From: Thermoleophilia bacterium
GTDB lineage: Bacteria > Actinomycetota > Thermoleophilia > Gaiellales > Gaiellaceae
Reading direction: 5' to 3'
Assembly (NCBI GenBank): GCA_025933895.1
Contig: JAICZB010000034.1
Coordinates: forward strand, 1 to 13,958
DNA length: 13,958 nucleotides
Shown here: positions 1-7,977 of the stretch, one piece after another
Numbering within the stretch: the stretch's first letter is position 1
How the letters are laid out: each line of letters opens with the position of its first letter
Translations under genes and position numbers: made by a program
Notes under the pieces: generated by a model
What the model saw: the letters and a program-made list of their open reading frames with translations, nothing else
Told to the model about the DNA's origin: nothing
The model's database searches: none

Positions 1-972
1 CGCTCCGACACGGTCACCAAGCCGACGCCCGGCATGCTCGCGGCGATGGCCGACGCGGAGGTCGGCGACGAGCAGGAGCGCGAGGATCCGACCACGAACG
101 AGCTGCAGCGCCGGATGGCCGGGCTGCTCGGGCACGAGGCGGCGCTCTTCCTCCCGACGGCCACCATGGCGAACCAGGCGGCGCTGCGCGTGCTGAGCCG
201 GCCGGGCTGCAAGGTCGTGGCCGAGGAGCGGACGCATGTCCTCATCTACGAGTGGGGAGGCCCGGCGATCCATTCCGGCCTCGTCATGCAGGGGCTCGTC
301 GCGGAGGCGGGGAGGCCGGCGCCGGAGCAGATCGAGGAGCTCGACGAGTTCGGCTCCGGCAGCGTGCTCGTGCTCGAGAACACGCATCGCAGCTCGGGCG
401 GCCGGGTCTGGCCGCTCGACGAGTTCCGGGCGACGATCGACGCGGCGCGAGCGCGCGGCGCCGCCGTTCACCTCGACGGCGCGCGCCTCTACAACGCGTC
501 CGTTGCCGCCGGCATCGAGCCGTCGGTGTGGGGATCGCTCGCCGACACCGTCACGATCTGCTTCTCGAAGGGGCTCGGCTGCGCGTTCGGCGCGATTCTC
601 GCCGGCTCGGCGGAGACGATCGAGCGGGCGTGGGAGGGGAAGTTCCTCTTCGGCGGCGCGCTTCGCCAGTCCGGCATCGCGGCTGCGGCGATGCTCTATG
701 CGCTCGACCACCACGTGGAGCGGCTCGCCCACGACCACGCTCGCGCGCGGCGGCTCGCGGAGGGAATCGGTATCGATCCGACGACCGTGGAGACGAACTT
801 CGTCCCGATTCCCGACGAGCCCGAGTTGCGGGAGCGGCTCGCGGAGCGTGGAGTCGGCGTCGGCGGCCTCCGGCCTGGGTGGCTGCGCGCCGTGACGCAT
901 CTCGACGTCGGCGACGACGAGATCGAGCAAGCGATCGAGCGAATGCAGGAGGTGCTCTCCGTCCATGCCTGA
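1..972 (+). CDS. ltaE: Low-specificity threonine aldolase (beta-eliminating lyase family), 5'-truncated by window
   Basis: PLP-dependent fold-type I enzyme expected to cleave L-threonine/allo-threonine to glycine and acetaldehyde in the cytoplasm. The reading frame is open from base 1, and its first residues RSDTVTKPTPGM match the family's N-terminal substrate/PLP-loop motif, so only a few N-terminal residues are missing. The ATG at 34 is therefore internal, not the start. Other family marks are a (V)GDE...EDPT-NEL segment, the HLDGARL PLP-binding motif near bases 470-490, and FSKGLG with the Schiff-base lysine at bases 568-570. The 323 codons present are close to the family's usual 340 or so residues. 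The usual GDDVYGEDPT is GDEQEREDPT here, a mild divergence at a normally conserved loop. The stop lies inside the start of the next gene (8-nt overlap ATGCCTGA), so the two are probably translationally coupled. The family is certain; stereospecificity cannot be read from sequence. Confidence 0.93.
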   Translation, partial: RSDTVTKPTPGMLAAMADAEVGDEQEREDPTTNELQRRMAGLLGHEAALFLPTATMANQAALRVLSRPGCKVVAEERTHVLIYEWGGPAIHSGLVMQGLVAEAGRPAPEQIEELDEFGSGSVLVLENTHRSSGGRVWPLDEFRATIDAARARGAAVHLDGARLYNASVAAGIEPSVWGSLADTVTICFSKGLGCAFGAILAGSAETIERAWEGKFLFGGALRQSGIAAAAMLYALDHHVERLAHDHARARRLAEGIGIDPTTVETNFVPIPDEPELRERLAERGVGVGGLRPGWLRAVTHLDVGDDEIEQAIERMQEVLSVHA

Positions 973-2299
973 GACTCCCGAGCGGCTGTCCGCACGCCTC
1001 GAGCAGCTCGTTCGGCGCGAGCAGCGCGACAAGCGCATGCCCAGCATCGCCGCGGCCGTCCTCCGCGACGGAGAGCTCGTCTGGGAGACGGCGGTCGGCG
1101 TTGCGGACGTCGAGTCCGGCATCGAAGCGACGCCGGACACGCAGTACCGCATCGGCTCGATCACGAAGACGTTCACCGCGACGGCGATCATGCAGCTGCG
1201 CGACGCGGGCAAGCTGGACCTCGAGGACCCGCTCGACCAGCACGTCGAGGGTGCGGCCCATCGGCCGACGCTCCGCCGCCTCCTGTCGCACGCGTCGGGC
1301 CTGCAGCGCGAGACGCAGGACGACTCGTGGCTGACGCTCCGGTTCGCGCAGCCGGACGAGCTGCTGCAGACGCTCGCGCAGGCCGAGCTGGTGCTTCCGT
1401 CCGGTGCCCGCTTCCACTACTCCAATCTCGCCTACGCGCTGCTCGGCATCGTCGTCGAGCGCGTCTCGGGCATGCCGTACAAGGACTACGTCCGCGAGCG
1501 GCTCTTCCAGCCGGTCGGCCTCACGCGCGTGAGCTTCGAGCCCGAGTCGCCGGCCGCCAAGGGCTATCTCGCGCAGCCGTACGCCGACGGTGTCTGGGAC
1601 ACGATCGGCGTGGAGACCGGCGCGTGGGCGTCCGCGGGCCAGCTCTGGGGCACGGTTGGGGACATCTGCCACTGGGGCGCGTTCCTGGCCGACCCGGACG
1701 AGTCGGTGCTCTCGAAGAAGAGCGCCGAGGAGATGCGGGCGGTGCAGGCGATCGACGATCACGAGCGCTGGCTCTCCGGCTACGGGCTCGGCCTCGGCCT
1801 GCGCCGCGACGGCGAACGGATCCTCGCCGGACACGGCGGCTCGATGCCCGGCTTCATCGCGCAACTCTTCTTCTCGGCGAAGGAGCAGGTCGTCGCCGCG
1901 GCGCTCACGAACGAGAGCCAGGCCGGTCTCGGCGAGCTCGGAGTCGCACTCGTGGGGACGACGGTCGAGGAGTGGCCGGTCGCGTCCGAGACGTGGCGGA
2001 TCGGGGAGCCGCCGCCCGAAGACGTCGTGCCGCTGCTCGGGATCTGGTTCATGGAGGCGGCGCAGCTCGTGTTCCGCTGGCGCGAGGAAAAGCTCGAGGC
2101 GCGGTTCGGCGGGTCGCTCGACTGGCAGCCGTCCTCCGTCTTCGAGCGGGAGGCGGACGATCGCTGGCGCACGGTCTCGGGGCCGGAGCACGGCGAGGCG
2201 TTGCGGATCCAGCGCGAGCCGGACGGCTCGGTGGCGCGGATGGTCTGGGCCGGCTACCCGGTCACGCGCGAGCCCGGACCGTGGCGCGCGCCCGAGTGA
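965..2299 (+). CDS. Serine hydrolase, class C beta-lactamase / penicillin-binding-protein-like family
   Basis: A 444-residue protein with the complete active site of the beta-lactamase-class-C/esterase/D-aminopeptidase superfamily: SxxK as S65-I-T-K68 (nucleophile S65), YxN as Y152-S-N154, and H290-G-G as the third motif. There is no signal peptide or membrane segment (the N-terminus is charged, MPETPERLSARLEQL), so it should act in the cytoplasm, unlike true AmpC enzymes. Residues after about 345 form an extra C-terminal beta-rich domain like those found in peptidase/esterase members of this family. It starts at ATG 965, overlapping the aldolase stop by 8 nt, and ends in a GTGA overlap with the acetyltransferase. 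Family members hydrolyse esters, amides or D-amino-acid peptides. The neighbouring aldolase hints at an amino-acid or peptide substrate, but that is inference. Confidence 0.9.
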   Translation: MPETPERLSARLEQLVRREQRDKRMPSIAAAVLRDGELVWETAVGVADVESGIEATPDTQYRIGSITKTFTATAIMQLRDAGKLDLEDPLDQHVEGAAHRPTLRRLLSHASGLQRETQDDSWLTLRFAQPDELLQTLAQAELVLPSGARFHYSNLAYALLGIVVERVSGMPYKDYVRERLFQPVGLTRVSFEPESPAAKGYLAQPYADGVWDTIGVETGAWASAGQLWGTVGDICHWGAFLADPDESVLSKKSAEEMRAVQAIDDHERWLSGYGLGLGLRRDGERILAGHGGSMPGFIAQLFFSAKEQVVAAALTNESQAGLGELGVALVGTTVEEWPVASETWRIGEPPPEDVVPLLGIWFMEAAQLVFRWREEKLEARFGGSLDWQPSSVFEREADDRWRTVSGPEHGEALRIQREPDGSVARMVWAGYPVTREPGPWRAPE

Positions 2300-2694
2300 G
2301 CCTCGAACTCGTCGGCTTCGGCGAAGAGCACTTACCCGGCGTCCTGGAGCTCTACGAGGCCGAGGGCTGGCCGTCCTTTCCGCAGGATCCGGCGCTCGCG
2401 CACCGGGCCTGCACCGCGCCCGGAGTTGTCGCGGTCGTCGCGCTCGAGGACGCGGAAGTCGTCGGCTTTGCGCGACTCCTGACCGACGGCGCATTGGAGG
2501 CGTACCTCTGCGAGCTAGTCGTGTCGGAAGCCGCTCGCCGGAAGGGCGTGGGCCGGGCGTTGGTCGAAGAAGCTTTCGCACGCTCCGGCGCCCGCCGGCT
2601 CGACACTCTCTCGGAGGAAGGCAGCGAGGAGTTCTACCGCTCCTTCCCACATCGCGACTTTCCCGGGTACCGGCTCTATCCGGACGCGTCCTGA
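2296..2694 (+). CDS. GNAT-family N-acetyltransferase
   Basis: A small (132 aa) cytoplasmic acetyl-CoA-dependent acetyltransferase. The core motif A is clear: beta-4 ELVVSEAARR followed by the pyrophosphate-binding loop R-R-K-G-V-G-R-A-L. Upstream lie strands VVAVVALEDAEVVGFARLL and a helix LPGVLELYEAEGW, as in single-domain GNATs. The frame is open much further upstream, but that part is antisense-like Arg/Ala-rich sequence. I place the start at GTG 2296 because it forms a GTGA overlap with the hydrolase stop and leaves the normal GNAT N-terminus (xSLELVGFGEEHLPGV). GTG 2281 in the same frame is an alternative. It is the third gene of the ltaE-hydrolase operon. The acceptor substrate (amine, amino acid or peptide) cannot be told. 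Its last 19 bases overlap the convergent methyltransferase gene. Confidence 0.85.
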   Translation: MSLELVGFGEEHLPGVLELYEAEGWPSFPQDPALAHRACTAPGVVAVVALEDAEVVGFARLLTDGALEAYLCELVVSEAARRKGVGRALVEEAFARSGARRLDTLSEEGSEEFYRSFPHRDFPGYRLYPDAS

Positions 2695-3371
2695 CGAACG
2701 AGTGCGACCGAGAGCTGCCGGCCGCTGCTCTCGTCCACGGTCGCCTCGGCGAAGCCCGCGTCGAGGAACATCGAACGCAGCGTGTCGGGCTCGTACGTCC
2801 GCAGCGCCGGCGACCAGGGGCCGTTCGACGCCGCGTCGCGCACAGCCGTCACGAGGACGAAGCGGCCGTCTGGAGCCAGCACGCGGCGCACCTCCGCGAG
2901 GAAGTCGCCGGGGCGCTCGATGAAGAAGAACGCGTTGAGGCAGGCGGCGCAGGTGAACTCGGCATCGGACCAGGGGAGCTCGTGGACGTCGCCGTGGACG
3001 AGCTCGAGACGTCCCGCGGCGACGGCGTCCGCGTTCAGCTCGCGCGCGAGGGCGAGCATGTCCGGGCTGTGGTCGATTCCTGCGGCGCTCTGCACCGTTT
3101 CGAGCGCGCGCTCGAGAACCTGGCCGCCGCCGAAGCAGAGCTCGACGTACCGGTCCGCCGCGGTCAGCTCGAGCGCGGACAGCGCGAGCGCGAACGACTC
3201 CTCGTGCTCCTTCGGGTCGCGATAGTGGCCGGCGCCCGCGTCGCCGCTCGGGCGCCGCGCGGTGACGTCGACGAAGCGCGCGAACTCCGGGCTGTCGGCG
3301 GCGAGCCGGCCGGCGAGGCCTTCCTCGATCAGCCGCTCGTCGTCCAACCAGAACTCGCTCGGAATGACCAC
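2676..3371 (-). CDS. Class I SAM-dependent methyltransferase
   Basis: A 231-aa Rossmann-type methyltransferase. Motif I is a divergent E77-L-C-F-G-G-G83 (usual form D/E-x-G-x-G-x-G). It is followed by the acidic ribose-binding strand end GIDHSPDML (D100), motif II HGDVHELPW (127-134) and the post-II/III segment LAEVRRVLAPDGRFVLV (158-174), in the order typical of UbiE/SAM_MT_11-like small-molecule methyltransferases. Start is GTG at 3369-3371, 34 nt downstream of the permease stop on the same strand, so it is probably the last gene of the antiporter/ABC transcription unit. No good Shine-Dalgarno is visible. The C-terminus overlaps the convergent GNAT gene by 19 bp. The substrate is unknown, and there is no sequence reason to link it functionally to the transporter beyond position. 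Confidence 0.85.
   Translation of the reverse strand: MVIPSEFWLDDERLIEEGLAGRLAADSPEFARFVDVTARRPSGDAGAGHYRDPKEHEESFALALSALELTAADRYVELCFGGGQVLERALETVQSAAGIDHSPDMLALARELNADAVAAGRLELVHGDVHELPWSDAEFTCAACLNAFFFIERPGDFLAEVRRVLAPDGRFVLVTAVRDAASNGPWSPALRTYEPDTLRSMFLDAGFAEATVDESSGRQLSVALVRQDASG
2682..2691. repeat. 10-bp palindrome in the GNAT/methyltransferase convergent overlap
   Basis: GGACGCGTCC is a perfect palindrome lying in the coding overlap of two converging genes. Because both frames meet it in the same phase, each protein ends with Asp-Ala-Ser near its C-terminus. Confidence 0.6.
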
Positions 3372-3405
3372 GCGCTGTCCGGGTGCGATGTTTCGATGCG
3401 AGTTC

Positions 3406-5961
3406 TCACTCGTACTGGAGCGCTTCGAGGACGTTCAGCTTCCCGGCGCGGCGCGCAGGGAAGATCGCCGCGAGCAGCCCGACGACGATCGCGGCCACCG
3501 CGAAGATGATGACCTGTCCCCACGGCAGCGCGAAGACGATGAAGTCGACGCGTGCGGCGAGGAGCCCGCCGAGCACGAGGCCGAGGACGATCCCGATCAC
3601 GCCGCCCATCAGCGCGGTGATGACGCTCTCGGCGCGGATCATGCGCCGCACCTGCCGCCGCGTCATCCCCACGGCGCGCAGCATCCCGAGCTCGCGCGTG
3701 CGCTCGAAGACCGTGAGCACGAGCGTGTTGATGATCCCGAAGAGGCTCACGATCACGGACAGCGCGAGCAGCACGTACAGCACGTTGAGGATCGCGTTCA
3801 GCCCGCTGATCTGGTTGTCGATGAACTGCGCCTTCGTCTGCACCTTCGCGTTGGGGAACCCCTTCAGCTGCCGTTCGAGCGCCGCCCTGTTCTCGTCGGT
3901 CTCGCCGCCGTGCATCCGGACGAACGAGTACAGGTTCTGCGGCGAGTCGTAGATGCTGTCCCACGTCGCGTCGGAGATCGTCACGGGCCCGAACGGGGAG
4001 CCGCCGGTCGGCGGCTTGAAGATGCCGCGCACGCGCAGGTCGACGGTCTGGCCGGTCGGGGCCGTCAGCGAGAACGGCGACCCGATCGTCAGGTGGTGGG
4101 ACTTCGCGAACCCGTCGTCCACGAACGCGCCGTGCGCGCCGAGTGATGCGATGACCGCCTTGCTTCCGCCGTGCAGCCAGCGGATGTTGAAGATCTGCGC
4201 GCCGCCCGGATTAACCGCCGTCGCCTGGTGCACCTTCCGGAAGATGAGCGCGTCGCCGCCGCGGACGTTCGCGATCGCCTGGACGCCCGGCGTGCGGGCG
4301 GCCGCATTTCCGGCTGAGATCGGGATCGGGTCGAAGTTGTTCTGCGCCGTGATCGCGTAGCCGCTGATCCAGAGGTCGTTGACCGCGCCGCGGAAGCTCT
4401 TCGTGATTCCGGCCGCGATGACGGCAACGAGCGTGACGAGCGCGAGGCCGATCATGAGCGCCGAGGCGGTGGACGCGGTTCGCTGCGGGTTCCGCCGCGC
4501 GTTGTCGCGGGCGAGCGAGCCCGCCGCGCCGCCGAACCTCGCCGCCGGCGCGCCCAGCGCCCATGCGAGCGGTCGCGCGAAGCGGGCCGCGAGGAGCGCG
4601 ATCCCGATGAAGATCAGCAGCGTCCCGACTCCCATGAAGAGCAGGATCTGCTTCGTCCCGAGGCCGCCGCCGAACAGGCCGTACACGAGCGCGCCGAAGC
4701 CGGCCATCGTCAGGAGCGCCGAGCCCACGGGCCGGTACCTCGCGAACCGGCCGGGCGGCAGGTCCGCTCCCTCGCGCACGGCCGCGATCGGTGGCACGCG
4801 CGTCGCGCGGATCGCGGGCCGGAGGCTCGCCAGGACGGTGACGACGATGCCGACGATGAGGGCCACGATCACCGTTCGCTGGTGCAGGACGAGCCCGTTG
4901 TTCGGGAGCGTGAAGCCGACGGCGTCGAAAAGCTTGAACAGGCCGACGCCCAGCCCGAGGCCGACGCCGATCCCGACCACCGAGGCGAGGCTGCCGATCG
5001 CGATCCCCTCGACGACGATCTGCGTCCGCACCTGGCGTCGCGAAGCGCCGAGCGTCCGCAGGGTCGCGAGCTCCCGCGTTCGCTGCGCGATCGTGATCGA
5101 CAGCGAGTTCGCGATCACGAACGAGCCGACGAACAGCGCGATCCCGCCGAACGCGAGCAGGAAGTCCTGCAGGAAGTTGAGGAAGCTCTCCGTGTCCTTC
5201 GCGTCCTCCTTCGCCTGCGCCTGCCCGGTCCGCACCTGCGTTCCCCGCGGCAGGACGTTGCGGATCTGGGCGGCGAGGTGCGCCGGCGCGACGCCGGGCT
5301 TGGCCTTTGCGCGGATCTGGTCGAGCTTCCCGACGCGCCCGAAGAGCCGCTGCGCGGTCGGCAGGTTGAACCCCGAGAGCGTCGCGCCGCCGAGGCTCGA
5401 AGCGCCGCCGAAGTGCACCAGGCCGGAGATCCTCATGCGCAGCGTCGGCCCGTTCGCCTGCACGCCGATCGTCTGACCGACCTGGAGGTCCTTCTTGTGC
5501 GCGGTCGCCTGGTCGATCACGACCTGGTTCTGACCGGGCCACTTCCCGTCTACGAGCGTGAGCGTGTTGAGCTGCGGCCGGGTTGGATCGACGCTGAAGC
5601 CGAGGTTCGGTGCGCCGCCGAAGTGCACGACCTTGCCGTCGAGGACGAGGTGCGCGTTGCCGCCGACACCGCCGACCGCGTCCGCCACGTCCGGCAGCTG
5701 GCGGATCACCGGCAGCAGCGACTGGTCGAACGGCGGGGCTGTCGTGGTGCCGCTGCTGCTCAGGTCGAAGGCCGACTTGCCGGTCACCGTCGCGTCGGTG
5801 CCCCGGTAGACCGAGGTGAAGATCCCGCCGAAGGCTCCCTTGATCGAGTCGGTGAGGACGTACGTACCGGTGATCAGCGCGACGCCCAGGACGATCGCGA
5901 TCGCGGTAAGTGCCGTGCGCAGCTTCCGCCGCGCCATCCCTCTCAGCGCAACGCGGATCAT
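3406..5961 (-). CDS. ABC transporter permease, MacB/FtsX-type with duplicated FtsX domains
   Basis: An 851-aa integral membrane protein. N-terminal TM1 lies at about residues 15-35 after the short basic start MIRVALRGMARRKLRT. It is followed by a large extracytoplasmic MacB_PCD-like domain (about 40-255), an FtsX core of three TMs (about 262-390) with the cytoplasmic signature ELATLRTLGASRRQV, two further TMs (about 430-480), a second extracytoplasmic domain (about 540-715), and a C-terminal FtsX core (about 725-845) with the matching RELGMLRAVGMTRRQVRRM. This two-times-FtsX layout is usual for about 850-aa actinobacterial permeases of the LolCDE/MacB superfamily. They move lipids, lipoproteins, peptides or drugs, or act as mechanotransmitters, rather than importing solutes. 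The frame is open further upstream, but ATG 5961 is the start because it forms an ATGA overlap with the ATPase stop and gives the family's N-terminus. The substrate is unknown. Confidence 0.92.
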   Translation of the reverse strand: MIRVALRGMARRKLRTALTAIAIVLGVALITGTYVLTDSIKGAFGGIFTSVYRGTDATVTGKSAFDLSSSGTTTAPPFDQSLLPVIRQLPDVADAVGGVGGNAHLVLDGKVVHFGGAPNLGFSVDPTRPQLNTLTLVDGKWPGQNQVVIDQATAHKKDLQVGQTIGVQANGPTLRMRISGLVHFGGASSLGGATLSGFNLPTAQRLFGRVGKLDQIRAKAKPGVAPAHLAAQIRNVLPRGTQVRTGQAQAKEDAKDTESFLNFLQDFLLAFGGIALFVGSFVIANSLSITIAQRTRELATLRTLGASRRQVRTQIVVEGIAIGSLASVVGIGVGLGLGVGLFKLFDAVGFTLPNNGLVLHQRTVIVALIVGIVVTVLASLRPAIRATRVPPIAAVREGADLPPGRFARYRPVGSALLTMAGFGALVYGLFGGGLGTKQILLFMGVGTLLIFIGIALLAARFARPLAWALGAPAARFGGAAGSLARDNARRNPQRTASTASALMIGLALVTLVAVIAAGITKSFRGAVNDLWISGYAITAQNNFDPIPISAGNAAARTPGVQAIANVRGGDALIFRKVHQATAVNPGGAQIFNIRWLHGGSKAVIASLGAHGAFVDDGFAKSHHLTIGSPFSLTAPTGQTVDLRVRGIFKPPTGGSPFGPVTISDATWDSIYDSPQNLYSFVRMHGGETDENRAALERQLKGFPNAKVQTKAQFIDNQISGLNAILNVLYVLLALSVIVSLFGIINTLVLTVFERTRELGMLRAVGMTRRQVRRMIRAESVITALMGGVIGIVLGLVLGGLLAARVDFIVFALPWGQVIIFAVAAIVVGLLAAIFPARRAGKLNVLEALQYE

Positions 5962-6728
5962 GCGCTGAGGGAGTTCATCACCTCGAGCACCTCGGCCGGC
6001 TCGGTGTGGCTGCCGAGCTCGCGCACGATCTGGCCGTCGGCGATGAAGAGGATCCGGTCGGCGATCGCGGCCGCCCGGGCCTCGTGCGTGACCATCACGG
6101 TCGTCTGGCCGTATGCGTCGGTCGAGGCACGCATCACCTCGAGGATCTCGCCGCCGGTCTTCGAGTCGAGATTGCCCGTCGGCTCGTCGGCGAAGAGGAT
6201 CGTCGGCCGCGTGACGAGCGACCGCGCGATCGCGACGCGCTGCTGCTGACCGCCCGAGAGCTCGGACGGACGGTGACGGCGCCGGTCGGCGAGTCCCATC
6301 TGCTCGAGCAGGCCGTCGAGCCAGGCGCGGTCGGGCTTCTCGCCTGCGATCGAGAGCGGCAGGATGACGTTCTCCTCCGCGTCGAGCATGGGCAGGAGGT
6401 TGAAGAACTGGAAGACGAAGCCGATGTGCTCGCGCCGCAGGCGCGTCAGCTGCGAGTCGTCGAGATCGGTGATCTCGGTGCCGGCGATCCTCACCGTCCC
6501 GGAGGTCGGCTTGTCGAGGCCGGCCAGGATGTGCATGAGGGTCGACTTGCCCGAGCCGGACGGACCCATGACCGCGACGAGCTCGCCGGAGCGAACCTCG
6601 AGGTCGACGCTGCGGAGAGCGTCGACCGCGGTCTCGCCTTCGCCGTAGCGGCGCGACACGTCCCGCGCATCGACGGCAGCGTTCGCGGGCACGGCTACGC
6701 CGTCCTTCGACTCCTCCCTCACGGCCAT
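5958..6728 (-). CDS. ABC transporter ATP-binding protein, LolD/MacB-type
   Basis: A 256-aa cytoplasmic ATPase with every motif intact: Walker A G55-PSGSGKS-T63, Q-loop Q107 (FVFQFFNLLP), signature LSGGQ (157-161) followed by QQRVAIARSL, Walker B ILFADEP with catalytic E182, D-loop GNLDS (185-189) and switch H215. FQFFNLLP and ADEPTGNLD are typical of the LolD/MacB/FtsE subfamily, matching the permease gene that follows with a 4-nt ATGA overlap. Start: an in-frame TTG/ATG run extends upstream to about 6869, but those residues are low-complexity and overlap the antiporter. ATG 6728 gives the usual short N-terminal extension before the strand VDARDVSRRYG. A -10-like TACCGT ends 7 nt before this ATG, and no Shine-Dalgarno is present. 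Confidence 0.93.
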   Translation of the reverse strand: MAVREESKDGVAVPANAAVDARDVSRRYGEGETAVDALRSVDLEVRSGELVAVMGPSGSGKSTLMHILAGLDKPTSGTVRIAGTEITDLDDSQLTRLRREHIGFVFQFFNLLPMLDAEENVILPLSIAGEKPDRAWLDGLLEQMGLADRRRHRPSELSGGQQQRVAIARSLVTRPTILFADEPTGNLDSKTGGEILEVMRASTDAYGQTTVMVTHEARAAAIADRILFIADGQIVRELGSHTEPAEVLEVMNSLSA

Positions 6729-6735
6729 GGCGCCC

Positions 6736-6741
6736 ACGGTA
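6736..6741 (-). promoter_or_regulatory. Candidate -10 element of the ABC operon (leaderless)
   Basis: On the minus strand TACCGT ends 7 nt before the ATPase ATG, with a weak TTCCGG at -35 spacing (17 bp) upstream. The predicted transcript would begin at or within a base or two of the start codon. The 76-bp gap to the antiporter stop suggests this unit can be transcribed independently of cax as well as by read-through. Confidence 0.45.
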
Positions 6742-6804
6742 GTCGAAGTCGGCGCGCACCGGAAGGGCACCGACCGAACCATCGTAGGACGTCTAACGGA
6801 ACCT

Positions 6805-7851
6805 TTACCGGCCGCCGCCGAAGAGGAACCCGAGCACCGCCGCGGCGTACGCGGCGACGAGGAACGCACCCTCCTTCCGCCGCGAGCGGCCGTCCCAGAC
6901 GGTCCCCGCCACGAGTATGGTGGCGCCCGCCATCGCGACGAGCTCGGACCAGCGGAAGGCGAGCGCGAGCCGGTGCGAGAAGAGCAGGGAGAGGAGCGTC
7001 ACGACCGGTACCACGAGCAGGGCAACCTGCGCGCTCGACGAGATCGCGATCTCGGTCGCGAGCCGCATCTTCCCACCGCGCGCGATGAGGATCGCGCCCC
7101 CGTGCTCCGCGGCGTTGCCGACGATCGCCACGATCACGACGGCGATGAAGAACTCGCTGAGCCCGACCTCCTCCGCGAACGCGTGCAGCGAGTGGACGAG
7201 GATCTCGCTCACCCATGCCGTTGCGCCCGTCGCCGCGGCGAGCACGGCGAGCGCCGTCGCCAGCGACCACGTCCCCTCGCTCGGCTCCTCGTGCTCGCGC
7301 GCGTCCTCGCGGTGCCTGCGGAGGTTGCGGCCGACGACGGCGAGGTAGAGCAGCAGGAGCACGATCGCCACCGGCACCGAGGCGACCACGACGGCGTGCC
7401 GCTCGGGCGGTCCCGTGTAGCCGATCGCCGCCGGGATGACGAAGGCGACGACGGCAACGCCGACGAGCCCGACCTGCACGAGCAGCGAGCGGCGGTCGAT
7501 GCGCGCTCCGTCCGGGCCTGCGATCTGGGTGACGCCGTAGACGAGGAGGAGGTTCGAGATCACGCTCCCCGAGAGGGAGCCGCGCACGACGACGGGCAGG
7601 TTCGCGCCGACGGCGAAGAGCGCGACCATGAGCTCGGGCGCGTTGCCGAAGCTCGCGTTCAGGAAGCCGCCGATGCCGGGACCGGTGTGTTCCGCCGCGT
7701 GCTCGGTCGCCTCGCCGATCAGCCACGCGAGCGGGATGAGCGCCACGGCGGCGAGGACGAAGAGCGTGACGTCGCCGGCGTCGGTCGCCTTGTCCACGAG
7801 GATCGTGGCGGGGGCGAGGAGAAGCGATCCCCAGAGCAGCTTCTGGACCAT
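6805..7851 (-). CDS. cax: Calcium/proton antiporter (CaCA superfamily, Cax/ChaA type)
   Basis: A 348-aa membrane protein made of two inverted halves. Half one contains the alpha-1 repeat GGFLNASFGNAPELMVALFA (N70, E73), and half two the alpha-2 repeat VAIVGNAAEHGGAILIARG (N246, E249). These are the cation-binding GNxxE motifs of Cax proteins. The halves are joined by a hydrophilic acidic/histidine loop around residues 178-194, and about 10-11 hydrophobic segments are visible. Length matches bacterial Cax (about 350 aa). The expected role is proton-driven export of Ca2+ (possibly other divalent cations) across the cytoplasmic membrane. Start ATG 7851 has no Shine-Dalgarno, but a TAGGCT hexamer ends 6 nt upstream. 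It is divergent from the Cys-rich gene across a 124-bp gap and lies upstream of the ABC genes on the same strand. Confidence 0.93.
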   Translation of the reverse strand: MVQKLLWGSLLLAPATILVDKATDAGDVTLFVLAAVALIPLAWLIGEATEHAAEHTGPGIGGFLNASFGNAPELMVALFAVGANLPVVVRGSLSGSVISNLLLVYGVTQIAGPDGARIDRRSLLVQVGLVGVAVVAFVIPAAIGYTGPPERHAVVVASVPVAIVLLLLYLAVVGRNLRRHREDAREHEEPSEGTWSLATALAVLAAATGATAWVSEILVHSLHAFAEEVGLSEFFIAVVIVAIVGNAAEHGGAILIARGGKMRLATEIAISSSAQVALLVVPVVTLLSLLFSHRLALAFRWSELVAMAGATILVAGTVWDGRSRRKEGAFLVAAYAAAVLGFLFGGGR

Positions 7852-7857
7852 CCGGCA

Positions 7858-7863
7858 AGCCTA
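7858..7863 (-). promoter_or_regulatory. Candidate -10 element of cax (leaderless)
   Basis: The minus strand reads TAGGCT, then TGCCGG, then the ATG of cax. This places the expected transcription start on or next to the A of the start codon. The -35 region is weak. There is no purine-rich ribosome binding site in the interval. Confidence 0.45.
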
Positions 7864-7948
7864 AAGAGGCGGCGAGTGGGCAGGACCGAGCCGTGCTCGT
7901 TCTCAGCTCTCCGCGCGGCCTACCTCCATTCCGCGGCGGTGTCAAGTC

Positions 7949-7977
7949 TTGCGTAGGCCCGCGTTCGTTCCGACAAT
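7949..7977 (+). promoter_or_regulatory. Candidate promoter of the Cys-rich gene
   Basis: TTGCGT (7949-7954) and GACAAT (7972-7977) are separated by 17 bp, the optimal spacing for a housekeeping sigma factor. The -10 ends 7 nt before GTG 7985. If this promoter is used, the upstream ATG at 7976 lies inside the -10 and cannot be translated, so the protein would begin at GTG 7985 on a leaderless transcript. Confidence 0.4.

Noticed and set aside
965..2299. Reading the hydrolase as an exported antibiotic-resistance beta-lactamase
   Set aside because: It has the SxxK/YxN/HGG family motifs but no signal peptide and an extra C-terminal domain. Most such genes in environmental actinobacteria are esterases or peptidases, so a resistance claim is not supported.
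551..2650. Very long open frame on the minus strand opposite the hydrolase operon (about 700 codons)
   Set aside because: Arg/Pro/Ala-rich translation without any domain, lying exactly opposite three well-supported genes. Long antisense frames are expected when third positions are nearly all G or C.
5962..6759. N-terminal extension of the permease frame upstream of ATG 5961
   Set aside because: It is in another phase of the ATPase gene and encodes an Arg-rich sequence. The ATGA overlap and the family N-terminus fix the start at 5961.
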